A stretch of DNA of 64,000 nucleotides from Poriferisodalis sp965205175 (lineage in GTDB: Bacteria; Actinomycetota; Acidimicrobiia; Acidimicrobiales; Poriferisodalaceae): the NCBI RefSeq assembly GCF_965205175.1, contig NZ_OZ242038.1:1178001-1242000 (forward strand), given 5' to 3'. The notes under the pieces were generated by a model. It had not been told where the DNA came from, did not search any database, and was given only the letters and a program-made list of their open reading frames with translations. The translations under genes were made by a program, and so were the position numbers. Shown here in pieces: positions 41,392 to 51,398 of this stretch; position 1 is the stretch's first letter; every line of letters begins with the position of its first letter.

Positions 41392-41670
41392 ATGGCGAAC
41401 AAGGCGGAGACCATCAAGGCAGTGGCCGAGGAGGCAGGCGTGACGGCCGTCGACGCGGAGCGCACGCTGGCGGCGTTCTTCGAACTCGTCGCAGCGGAAG
41501 TGAAAGCAGGCGGCAAGGTGTCGTGGCCTGGCTTCGGCACGTTCTCCATGTCCGAGCGTGGCGCCCGCATGGGCCGCAACCCTCAGACCGGCGAGTCCAT
41601 CGAGATCGGCCCGAGCCGTTCGCTGAAGCTGGCGACCGCGGCTGCCATGAAGCAGCAGCTGATGAGCTGA
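41392..41670 (+). CDS. HU-family nucleoid-associated DNA-binding protein
   Basis: HU/IHF family protein of 92 residues starting MANKAETIKAVAEEAGV. It has the DNA-arm signature GRNPQTGE followed by SIEIGPSRSLKLATAAAMKQQL, and the GFGTFSMSERGARM turn. It lacks the long Lys/Ala-rich tail of mycobacterial-type HU, so it is the short form. ATG 41392 has a strong ribosome site (GAGGAG, 7-base gap). It binds and bends DNA as a dimer. Confidence 0.93.
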   Translation: MANKAETIKAVAEEAGVTAVDAERTLAAFFELVAAEVKAGGKVSWPGFGTFSMSERGARMGRNPQTGESIEIGPSRSLKLATAAAMKQQLMS

Positions 41671-41678
41671 GCCGGGGC

Positions 41679-42896
41679 TCAGCCCCCCGGCGTGAACCTG
41701 ATCGGCAGGCTCGTCGGGCCCCAGATGCCGTTCGACAGCGGCTTCCATTCCACCTCTCCGTCGAGCTGCAGGTCCCCCATACGCTTCGCGACGGCCTTCA
41801 GCGCTTCCTGCAGCTCGGCTCGGGCCAAGAAGGCCCCGAGGCAGTGGTGGATGCCGCTGCCGAAGGTCATGTGCGGCGTGCCCGAGCGGCGGGTGATGTC
41901 GAAGCGGCACGGCCCGGTGTACTTCGCACCGTCGTAGTTGGCGGCAACCAGGCTCGGGAAGATGAGCGTGCCGGGGGCAAACTCCATGTCGCGATAGACG
42001 ATCGGCTCGCTGGCGTAGCGGGCCGTGCCGCGTATCGCGCCGAGGTAGCGCATCACCTCTTCCACGGCGCCGGGTGCGAGCGCAGGGTCCTCGGCCAGCA
42101 GCCGGAACTGGTCTGGGTGACCTGCGAAGAGTGCGACCGCGCACGCCAGCTGATTGCGGGTGGTGTCCGTGCCTGCGAGCAGCAGCGAGTTGGCGAGCGA
42201 CAGGAGTTCGTCGGTGGAGAGCCGGTCGCCGGCCTCCTCTGCCGCGATCAGGTCGCTCAGCAGGTCGTCACGCGGCGCTGAGCGTCGCTCGGCGATCATG
42301 GCCGTCATGTAGGCAGCCATCTCCTCCTGCGCAGCCACGATGGTCGGGCCGTCGCGGTGGAGGTTGCCGTTGAAGATGCGGAAGACGTCGGTTGCGATCC
42401 GGCTGAAGAACTGCCAGTCCGCCCGAGGAGCGCCGAGCAGCTCGCAGATGATCGGTATGGGGTACGGTTCGCACACCTCGCTGACGAACTCTGCGCTGCC
42501 GCGCTCGCAGATCGGGTCCAGCAGCTCGTTGATGACTTCGGCCATGAACGGGCGCAGCCGCTCGGCCGATTTCGGCGTGAAGGTCGGCCCTACCAGGCGG
42601 CGCAGGCGGTGGTGTTCGTCGCCTTCCATGGCCAAGATGTTGTTGCCGGCACGCTGGCGGAACTCGGGGTTGTCGTATCCCTGCATGTCGGCGATGAGCC
42701 CGATGGCGGAGTGCCAGCGGCCGTCGCGCAGCACCGCTGCGGCGTCGTCGTAGCCGGCGATGACGTAGCCCAGCGGCGTGCGAGCGATCCACTCGCCGCT
42801 CTCGAGCAGCCCGAGCAGCATCTGCCGCTGGTCTTCCCACGACACCGGGTCCAGCTCCAGCTCTGGCATGTCCACATCGGCAACAGGCACCGCCAT
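41679..42896 (-). CDS. Cytochrome P450
   Basis: Haem-thiolate monooxygenase of 405 residues, soluble bacterial type. The I-helix oxygen-binding motif is LLLAGTDTTRNQ, the K-helix ExxR is EEVMR, and the haem-ligand loop is FGSGIHHCLGAFLAR with the axial Cys. These elements are intact, so it should be active. ATG 42896 is preceded by TAGGGT at a 6-base gap. No ferredoxin gene is adjacent. The neighbourhood of CoA enzymes suggests a lipid or steroid substrate, but that is inference. Confidence 0.93.
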   Translation of the reverse strand: MAVPVADVDMPELELDPVSWEDQRQMLLGLLESGEWIARTPLGYVIAGYDDAAAVLRDGRWHSAIGLIADMQGYDNPEFRQRAGNNILAMEGDEHHRLRRLVGPTFTPKSAERLRPFMAEVINELLDPICERGSAEFVSEVCEPYPIPIICELLGAPRADWQFFSRIATDVFRIFNGNLHRDGPTIVAAQEEMAAYMTAMIAERRSAPRDDLLSDLIAAEEAGDRLSTDELLSLANSLLLAGTDTTRNQLACAVALFAGHPDQFRLLAEDPALAPGAVEEVMRYLGAIRGTARYASEPIVYRDMEFAPGTLIFPSLVAANYDGAKYTGPCRFDITRRSGTPHMTFGSGIHHCLGAFLARAELQEALKAVAKRMGDLQLDGEVEWKPLSNGIWGPTSLPIRFTPGG

Positions 42897-42902
42897 GAGC
42901 GC

Positions 42903-42908
42903 ACCCTA
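42903..42908 (-). promoter_or_regulatory. -10 box of a leaderless promoter (P450)
   Basis: TAGGGT on the minus strand, 6 bases before ATG 42896. Confidence 0.55.
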
Positions 42909-43008
42909 ACGGTGCTGCGCGAACAGTGTGAGCTTGCCAGGGTCGCGCTGGGCTGACCTTCTGGCTGATGGTACTGCTTCAGTCGGGAGGTCGCCAGAGC
43001 GAGCGTGC

Positions 43009-43014
43009 TAGCCT
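43009..43014 (+). promoter_or_regulatory. Probable -10 box of FN3 gene 2
   Basis: TAGCCT, about 60 bases before ATG 43076. Like FN3 gene 1, it predicts a leadered mRNA. Confidence 0.35.
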
Positions 43015-43075
43015 CCGCGCCGGTTGAGTCCGCGCCGTGCCGACGGTGCAGCGCAGCAGTAGTTGGGTGAGAGCG

Positions 43076-45412
43076 ATGCCAATGACCGGTGATGGTCGAT
43101 TTGTGTGTTCGACGAACCGTCCTCGCGGGGGGGGGGGTCGGAGCGTTGTTGATCGGCCGCGGGCCGGTTGGCGTGGTTGGGTTTGGGGGTTGGTTGGGGT
43201 AGTGCTGTTGGCGGCGGGTGTGGTGTTGGTGCCGTCGTCGGTGGGGGGTCAGGGTTCGTCGGTGCCTGCGGCGCCGAGGCATCTGCTGATTGTCAAGGTT
43301 GTGGGCGGGGTGAAGCTGTTTTGGTCGGATCCGGAGGATCCGTCGATCACGAAGTACCAGTATGCGCTTGGGGAGAGCGGGACCAGTTGGGTCGATATGG
43401 CTGGTTCTGGTGCGACGACGACGTCGTTTGAGGCGTCTGGGAGCGGGACGATCTATGTGAAGGTGAGGGCGGTCAACGCGAACGGTGCGGGCGCGGCGTC
43501 CTTGGAAAAAGATGAGGTCGCGGGCACGTCGGGCAATGTGATCGCGGTGTCGCTTGATCCTGCTGAGGTTGTTGAGGGCAATTCGGGCAGGATGGATGTG
43601 ACGTTGACTGCGACGCTTCCTGCTGCGGCGCCTGCGGGGGGCCAAGTGGTCAGCGTTGCGCATCGGCTTGGCGGCAGCGCGACGTTGAACATTGCTGCTA
43701 GGGCCCGTTCTTGTTCTAATCCGTCGCCTGCGACTGCTGATGTGTGTTGGCCGAATGGGAAGACGTTCACGGTGGCTGAGGGGGAGACGGAGGGTACGCT
43801 GGTGTTCGGCGTGTTGGGCGACACGACGCAGGAGAAAAGGAGGAATGTCGCTTATATGTCGGCGTACTACACTATTGCCGGTACTTCGAGCCGGGCTGAA
43901 GGTAATGCTGCATTGGTGATCCTCGATGACGACGGCGCCAACGCAGGCACTACTACTACTACAACAACCACAACGACGACGACTACACAGCCGACTACGA
44001 CCACAACATCAACGACTACCACGACCAGCACTACGACTTCGACGACGGCACCGACTACGACGGCGCCGACGACTACTACGACGGTGCCGGTGCCTGCGAA
44101 GCCGTCGGGGTTGTCGTTCAGTCGGCGTGGGAATACGAACACGTTCGATGCGTCGTGGACGAATCCGAACAACGCGTCGATCACTCGGTGGTCGTATCGA
44201 TGGGCGATTCCCGCGGGGACGAAGTCCTCGTGGAAGAATGTCCGCAATTCGGGCAGTTCGACGACGTCGTTGTCGTTCAGTCCGCCGTCGGGGATCACTG
44301 CGGGCAAGTGGAGGTTGCAGATTCGGGCGCGTAACGCGAGCGGGCTGGGGCCGGTGTCGTCGTGGGCGTCGTTCAACGTCCCCGCCACAACCACCACCAC
44401 GACTACGACCACCACCACCACGACTACGACGACACCGCCGACGACCACGACGACTACGGCGCCGACAACCACGACGACTACGACGACTACGACGACCACG
44501 ACGACCACGACGACTACGACATCGCCGACTACGACGACTGCTGCGACGACCAGCACGACTTCGACGACTGCTGCGCCGACGACGACCGCGACGGCGGCGG
44601 CGCCGCGGTCTTCGTCGGGTGGAGGCTCCGGCGGCGGTGGGGGCGGTGCAGGCGGGGGCGGTGGCTCTGGCGGTTCGGGTGGTGTGGTGGTGTCTGGGAG
44701 GCCGTGGCAGCCGTCAGGTGTGCGTGTCGTGTCGGGCGGCGGTGTGCTGTTGGTGTCGTGGGCTGCGCCGGGCGGCGGTGCTTGTGAGGCGTCGGGCTTT
44801 TTGGTGCGTGTCCGCGAGCGGCCGAGTGATGGCGGGTCGGGTGTGGGGCGTGTGGTGGCGGAGTCGTTGGTGCTGTCGGGTGTGACGAGCTGGCTGGTGA
44901 CCGGCCTGACCCCGGGCGTGGGCTACACGGCGGAGGTGTTGGCGTACAGTGCTGTGTGCTGGAGCTTCTCGCCGCCGGTGACGCGCACGTTCACGGTCGC
45001 TGCCGAAGGCAGGCCGCCTGTTGCGCCGAGGCGTCCGTTGATGAGCCCGATGCCGGTGCGAGAACTGAAAGTGGACACCGCGAAGCCGGGTCGGGTGACG
45101 GTCACCTGGACGAAGCCGGCTGCCACGCCCGATGTGCAGCGTGATGTGCGTTGCGCGTACACCCGTGCGGGTGTGCCGCACTGGGTGAAGACCGTCCGCT
45201 ACGCCTATGAGGTGCGCAATGTGACCACCGGAGAACGCGTGGGGGCGGGCAGCTTCGAGTCCGCCGGCCCCACCGTTACCCGCACCGTCGCGCTCACCGG
45301 TCACGCGGCGGGCGCCGGGTATCGGCTGCGGGCGAGCGTCGTCGCGTATTCGGAGACCTGCAAGCGCTGGTCGCCGATACGCCGCGTCTTCTGGTGGACC
45401 AAAGCCCGATAG
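43076..45412 (+). CDS. Secreted fibronectin-III / Calx-beta protein with 5' poly-G tract (FN3 gene 2)
   Basis: Predicted exported protein of 778 residues, paralogue of the gene at 17938 but shorter by one FN3/Calx-beta pair and one FN3 domain. Eleven G (43127-43137) encode Gly18-Gly21 ahead of a signal helix ending VGGQGSS. Then follow FN3 (about residues 60-150), Calx-beta (about 155-285, VVEGNSGRMDVTLTATL, ILDDDG), a long Thr linker encoded by ACN repeats, FN3, a second Thr linker, a Gly/Ser linker and two C-terminal FN3-like domains with Cys pairs. The start could also be GTG 43037 or ATG 43082. No sortase motif. Surface or secreted adhesion role inferred. Confidence 0.8.
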   Translation: MPMTGDGRFVCSTNRPRGGGGRSVVDRPRAGWRGWVWGLVGVVLLAAGVVLVPSSVGGQGSSVPAAPRHLLIVKVVGGVKLFWSDPEDPSITKYQYALGESGTSWVDMAGSGATTTSFEASGSGTIYVKVRAVNANGAGAASLEKDEVAGTSGNVIAVSLDPAEVVEGNSGRMDVTLTATLPAAAPAGGQVVSVAHRLGGSATLNIAARARSCSNPSPATADVCWPNGKTFTVAEGETEGTLVFGVLGDTTQEKRRNVAYMSAYYTIAGTSSRAEGNAALVILDDDGANAGTTTTTTTTTTTTTQPTTTTTSTTTTTSTTTSTTAPTTTAPTTTTTVPVPAKPSGLSFSRRGNTNTFDASWTNPNNASITRWSYRWAIPAGTKSSWKNVRNSGSSTTSLSFSPPSGITAGKWRLQIRARNASGLGPVSSWASFNVPATTTTTTTTTTTTTTTTPPTTTTTTAPTTTTTTTTTTTTTTTTTTTSPTTTTAATTSTTSTTAAPTTTATAAAPRSSSGGGSGGGGGGAGGGGGSGGSGGVVVSGRPWQPSGVRVVSGGGVLLVSWAAPGGGACEASGFLVRVRERPSDGGSGVGRVVAESLVLSGVTSWLVTGLTPGVGYTAEVLAYSAVCWSFSPPVTRTFTVAAEGRPPVAPRRPLMSPMPVRELKVDTAKPGRVTVTWTKPAATPDVQRDVRCAYTRAGVPHWVKTVRYAYEVRNVTTGERVGAGSFESAGPTVTRTVALTGHAAGAGYRLRASVVAYSETCKRWSPIRRVFWWTKAR
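43127..43137 (+). repeat. Poly-G tract (11 G) inside FN3 gene 2
   Basis: Uninterrupted run of 11 G in codons 18-21, at the same relative place as the 14-G run of FN3 gene 1 and in the same frame (lengths differ by exactly one codon). Confidence 0.9.
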
Positions 45413-45826
45413 GCCGCCGTCCCGCTGCGCCGGGCGAGCGTGCCGTTCGGCAGCCGCAGCCGGCAGGTCGACAGGTCGGTGCGGTCACCGCGAGCCTCCA
45501 ACGAGCGAGCGGCGAATGATCTCACCGGCGAGGGCGGAGTGTGGGCAGGGGCCTCCGCGCGCAGTTCTGCGACGCCACCCACCCCGCGCGTTCAGCAGAT
45601 GCGTCGCAGCTGTTTGAGCACGGAGGCCCCTGCCCACACCCCGCCCGGACAAGACACAGCCGGCAGCCGCACCGCCACGCACCCCGCGCGTTCATACAGA
45701 TGCGTCGCAGCTGTTCGGGCACGGAGGCCCCTGCCCACGCTCCGCCCGAAAGCACTGAAACAAGCAGCGACGCGACCATAACATGACGGCAATGAGGCGC
45801 CACAGGGCACTTCGACAGACAGCCCG
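45413..45826. repeat. Inverted/direct repeat array downstream of FN3 gene 2
   Basis: No gene lies in this gap. GGGCAGGGGCCTCCG (45543-45557) has its exact reverse complement at 45621-45635 and 45722-45736. The bases before and between are near-identical to the array after FN3 gene 1, including GCGGCGAAT, CACCCACCCCGCGCG and GCGTCGCAGCTGTT. This copy has two direct units where the first array has three. The oxidoreductase promoter must lie beyond about 45760. Confidence 0.85.
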
Positions 45827-46846
45827 ATGAAGGCCATCGTGTTCGACGAGCACGGCGACATCGACGTGCTGTCCTACCGGGACATCGCCGCGCCCGAGCT
45901 CCGCGCAGGTGAAGTGCGCATCGCGGTGCGGGCGTGCTCGCTCAACTACCACGATGTCTTCACTCGCCGCGGCATGCCGGGCATCAAGGTGCCGCTGCCG
46001 GGCATCCCCGGCTGCGACGCAGCTGGCCAGGTGGCCGAGCTGGGCCCCGGCGTGAAAGGCTGGTCGGTGGGCGACCGGGTGCTCGCGGATCCGGTCCACA
46101 TCGATCGCGAGACGGGCAAGATCTTCATGATCGGCGACACGCTGTGGGGCGCGTACGCGCAGTACGTCACGGTGCGCGCGAGCCAGCTCATCGCCTTGCC
46201 CGACGACGTCTCCTACGCGGACGCTTCGTGTCTGCCGGTGGCCTACGGCACAGCGCACCGGATGATGGTCACTCGCGGCCGGGTCGGCCCGGGAGACACG
46301 GTGCTGATCCTGGGCGCCAGCGGGGGTGTGGGCACCGCCGCGCTGCTGATCTCGGTGATGCGCGGCGCGAGCGTGATCGCCGCTGCGGGGACCGACGACA
46401 AGTGCAGGCGTCTTGCCGAGCTCGGTGCCGCCGAGACCGTCAACTACACCGATGTCGACATCGCCCGCTACTGCCGAGAGCGCACCGGCGGGCTGTTCGG
46501 CGGCGGCGGTTACGACGTGGTGGTCAACTTCACCGGCGGCGACACGTGGGCCCGCTCGCTGCGATGCGTGCGCCAAGGCGGACGCGTGCTCACGTGCGGT
46601 GCGACTGCCGGCTACAACCCGCCTACCGACTTGCGCTACATCTGGACCGCCGAGATGGACATCCGCGGCTCCAACGGATGGCAGCGCAGCGATCTCGACG
46701 AGTTGCTCGGGATGGTGCGCAGCGGCGCCTTGGTGCCGGTCATCGATTCGCAGGTGCCGCTGGCCGACGGGGTGGAGGCGCATCGGGCACTGGAAGAGCG
46801 CCGCTTCTTCGGCAAGATCGTTCTCACTGCCGACGCGCCGGTCTGA
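45827..46846 (+). CDS. Zinc-type alcohol dehydrogenase / quinone oxidoreductase family protein
   Basis: Medium-chain dehydrogenase/reductase of 339 residues. The N-terminal GroES-like domain reads LRAGEVRIAVRACSLNYHDVFTRRG and GIPGCDAAGQVAELGPGV; the Rossmann motif is LGASGGVGTAALL (about residue 165). The Cys-rich structural-zinc loop of true alcohol dehydrogenases is absent (DPVHIDRETGK there), so a quinone- or enoyl-reductase activity is more likely. NAD(P)H-dependent. The amidohydrolase-like gene starts 10 bases after its stop, so they are probably co-transcribed. Confidence 0.88.
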   Translation: MKAIVFDEHGDIDVLSYRDIAAPELRAGEVRIAVRACSLNYHDVFTRRGMPGIKVPLPGIPGCDAAGQVAELGPGVKGWSVGDRVLADPVHIDRETGKIFMIGDTLWGAYAQYVTVRASQLIALPDDVSYADASCLPVAYGTAHRMMVTRGRVGPGDTVLILGASGGVGTAALLISVMRGASVIAAAGTDDKCRRLAELGAAETVNYTDVDIARYCRERTGGLFGGGGYDVVVNFTGGDTWARSLRCVRQGGRVLTCGATAGYNPPTDLRYIWTAEMDIRGSNGWQRSDLDELLGMVRSGALVPVIDSQVPLADGVEAHRALEERRFFGKIVLTADAPV

Positions 46847-46856
46847 GCCTCGGCCC

Positions 46857-47738
46857 GTGCATCGCCTCGGGGATGTCCCAGCAAGGGCAGGCAGCAGCGA
46901 CGACAACGCCGTCATCGACTTCCGATTTCGCCCCATCGGAGCGCGCAGCTGGACACCGCAGACCACCTACCACTACCTCGAGCGCATGGGTCTCGAACCG
47001 TGTCCCAGCTTCGTGCAGCAGTCCGAGGACCTGATGTTCGCCGAGATGGACGCCGCGGGGATCGCGCTGGGTGTCATCGGCGTGCCCGGGCCGACCGGCA
47101 TTCGTGGGCTGGACCCCACTGGCACGGCCGAGATCGGCCGGATCGTCTCGGCACATCCAGGGCGGTTCGTGGGGTTCGGCTCTGTCGAGCCCAGCGATGT
47201 CGAAGCTGCAGCGGCGTCGCTGGCTGAGCTGGCATCGCAGGGAATGCGCGGCGTCACGGTGGACCCCTCGACGGCGCGTGTCAGCCGTCGTTTCGACGAC
47301 CGAGCGCTCTATCCGATCTACGAGGAGGCGCAGCGTCTCGGGCTCATCGTGTCCACAACCATGAGCTGTTTGCTCGGCCCGTATCAGGACGACTGCCGCC
47401 CCGAGTATGCCGACCGCGTGGCCACGGACTTCCCCCAACTGACGGTCTCCATTCAGCACGGCGGCTGGCCGTACGTGCGAGAGGCGATCGGCGTGGCGTA
47501 CAAGCAGCCCAATGTGGTCATCGTGCCAGGCCAGTACGTCCACTACGGCTTTCCTGGCGCTGAGGACTACATCACCGCGCTGGCCCGTCAGCTGCCGGAC
47601 CAAGTGCTCTTCGGCAGCGTCTATCCCAACTGCGGTCCGCTCGCCGACCTGCGCCGCATCGTCGCGGGCTGGGAGCTGCCGCCGCACATCGAGCGCAAGT
47701 ACCTGCACGACAATGCCGTTCGCGTGCTCGGCCTGTGA
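46857..47738 (+). CDS. Amidohydrolase-2 family protein with degenerate metal site
   Basis: TIM-barrel protein of 293 residues of the amidohydrolase-2 group. The overall layout is normal (VIDFRFRPIGARSW opening, PGRFVGFGSVEP, LTVSIQHGGWPYV, QVLFGSVYPNCGP, a C-terminal KYLHDNAVRVLGL). But the N-terminal D-x-H-x-H metal motif is DFRFR and the late GSDxP is GSVYP, so most metal ligands are missing; only the His in QHGGWP remains. It may be a non-metal or non-catalytic member. The start GTG 46857 lies 10 bases after the oxidoreductase gene, in frame with no better choice. Confidence 0.75.
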   Translation: MHRLGDVPARAGSSDDNAVIDFRFRPIGARSWTPQTTYHYLERMGLEPCPSFVQQSEDLMFAEMDAAGIALGVIGVPGPTGIRGLDPTGTAEIGRIVSAHPGRFVGFGSVEPSDVEAAAASLAELASQGMRGVTVDPSTARVSRRFDDRALYPIYEEAQRLGLIVSTTMSCLLGPYQDDCRPEYADRVATDFPQLTVSIQHGGWPYVREAIGVAYKQPNVVIVPGQYVHYGFPGAEDYITALARQLPDQVLFGSVYPNCGPLADLRRIVAGWELPPHIERKYLHDNAVRVLGL

Positions 47739-47742
47739 ACAC

Positions 47743-47760
47743 CTGCCGAAGCGTCGGCAG
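47743..47760. terminator. Bidirectional hairpin between convergent genes
   Basis: Perfect 7-bp stem CTGCCGA / TCGGCAG with a 4-base loop AGCG, between the amidohydrolase-like gene (ends 47738) and the convergent esterase gene (ends 47794). Confidence 0.55.
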
Positions 47761-47793
47761 CCGCCCCTGTGCTCGACGACGGCGACCGGCGGA

Positions 47794-48867
47794 TCAGAGC
47801 GAGTACGCGAAGTCGCGCAGTGCGGTGGCGGTGGCCGCGTACACGTCCGGAATCGCAGCGCGGAAGATCACGTCGCCTGCATGGCAGGTGCCGTTGACGG
47901 TGCGCGACTGGGCCGCATTGCCGGCGGCGAGCAGCTTTCGGTAGTACTCGAGGCCCTCGTCGCGCAACGGGTCGAGCTCGTTCACCGAGATGACGTGGGG
48001 CGGCAGGCCTTCCAAGTCGTCTGCTGTTGCGTGCAGCGGCCACGCCAACGGGTCGCGGTCGCTGGCGCCGGAGGGGTCGTACAGACGCATCAGCGCGCCC
48101 ATGTTGGCAACTTCCAGGAAGTACTTGTCGTTCTCGAACAGCGACACCAGGTGTGCGGGCGGGTCGGCGTACGCGCCTGAGATGTACGGGCACTGCGCGA
48201 ACACGCCGTCGATGATGTCGAGGCAGCCGTCGCGCTTCGCCTTCAGTGTGCTGGCCAGCGTGAGGTTGCCGCCGCCCGACTCGCCCGAGACGGTGATAGT
48301 GCTGATGCCCAATGCCGCTTTGTTGTCGGCCACCCAGCGCAGCCCGGACGCGCAGTCGTTGAGTCCGGCCGGATATGGATGACGGCCCAGTGCCCCGCTG
48401 GCGTTGCGGAACTCCACGCCCACAGCCACCAAGCCCAACGCGGCGAGTTCGTCGCGCCAGCGCCGATACGACTTGCCTGCCGCCTTGAGCAGCACCATGC
48501 CGCCCCCGTGAATGTGGTACACGCACGGCAGCAGGCCGCTGGTTTCGGCAGGCGCATGGATGTACAGGGAGATGTCGTTGCCGTCGACGCCGGCGATGAT
48601 TTCGGTGCGCGAGGTCACGCCCTGCACCGGCGGCAAGGCGTCGTAGAGCGCATCGAAGAGCTGCTCGTACATGGGCTCGGCGGCGTCCACGTAGGCGTGC
48701 ATCTCGTCGATGGCCGAAGCCGCAGTGACAGGCGTCGCGGCCGGTTCGCCGGCGAGGCCCATCGGTTCCATGGCCGCGATCATCCGCCGGTCCGAACGAG
48801 GGTCGGTCGCCAGCGTCATCGCCGGGTTGCCCAGCCGGCCGGGTCGATGCAGTTCTGCGGTGCTCAT
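47794..48867 (-). CDS. Alpha/beta hydrolase of the hormone-sensitive lipase (HSL) family
   Basis: Cytoplasmic esterase of 357 residues. The oxyanion motif HGGG (YHIHGGGMVLLK) and the nucleophile elbow GESGGGN are those of the HSL family; catalytic Asp and His are expected in ELDPLRDEG and GTCHAGD. The first 75 residues form a lid-like region. ATG 48867 has a GGGGGA stretch as ribosome site; the open frame upstream is not protein-like. Likely substrates are short acyl esters. It lies downstream of the carboxylase operon on the same strand. Confidence 0.88.
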   Translation of the reverse strand: MSTAELHRPGRLGNPAMTLATDPRSDRRMIAAMEPMGLAGEPAATPVTAASAIDEMHAYVDAAEPMYEQLFDALYDALPPVQGVTSRTEIIAGVDGNDISLYIHAPAETSGLLPCVYHIHGGGMVLLKAAGKSYRRWRDELAALGLVAVGVEFRNASGALGRHPYPAGLNDCASGLRWVADNKAALGISTITVSGESGGGNLTLASTLKAKRDGCLDIIDGVFAQCPYISGAYADPPAHLVSLFENDKYFLEVANMGALMRLYDPSGASDRDPLAWPLHATADDLEGLPPHVISVNELDPLRDEGLEYYRKLLAAGNAAQSRTVNGTCHAGDVIFRAAIPDVYAATATALRDFAYSL

Positions 48868-48989
48868 GGGCTGGTCCCCCTGTTCCCCTGTCTGCCTTCT
48901 GCTGTCCGGCGGATGGCACGGACCCCGAAGACTCGTGTTGACAGTAGCCCGCTTGCGGTACGCCGTGCGTCGTCCCTGCGCCGGCTCGG

Positions 48990-51226
<2,237 letters not shown>

Positions 51227-51230
<4 letters not shown>

Positions 51231-51373
51231 CGACGAGCCTCCTGCTCGCTGCCAACCGGCTCGACGGCCTCCGGCCCGGCGTGCGCAGGCTCAGTGCCCT
51301 CGGGGCGATCGACCTGTGGGCTGTTGCGCTCCGGGCCGTTGCAGTGGCTTGCGATGGTCGGTGCTTCGTGCAT
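51227..51373 (-). CDS. Possible small protein between carboxylase beta and alpha genes
   Basis: A 48-residue frame from ATG 51373, 25 bases after the beta-subunit stop, whose TGA overlaps the alpha-subunit ATG (ATGA). In streptomycetes and mycobacteria a small epsilon subunit gene lies in this kind of place, but the sequence here (hydrophilic, Glu/Pro-rich, ending VEPVGSEQEARR) shows no clear epsilon similarity. It may simply couple translation. Confidence 0.35.
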
Positions 51374-51398
51374 TGCTGCGGCCCTCACTTCAGCGGCC

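Noticed and set aside
43950..44600. Repetitive DNA resembling a CRISPR or VNTR array
   Set aside because: It is a Thr-codon array inside a coding frame with no regular spacers or repeat unit longer than three bases.
48939..48970. TTGACA near 48939 as a -35 box on the plus strand
   Set aside because: Both neighbouring genes are on the minus strand and no plus-strand gene follows, so it has no gene to serve.
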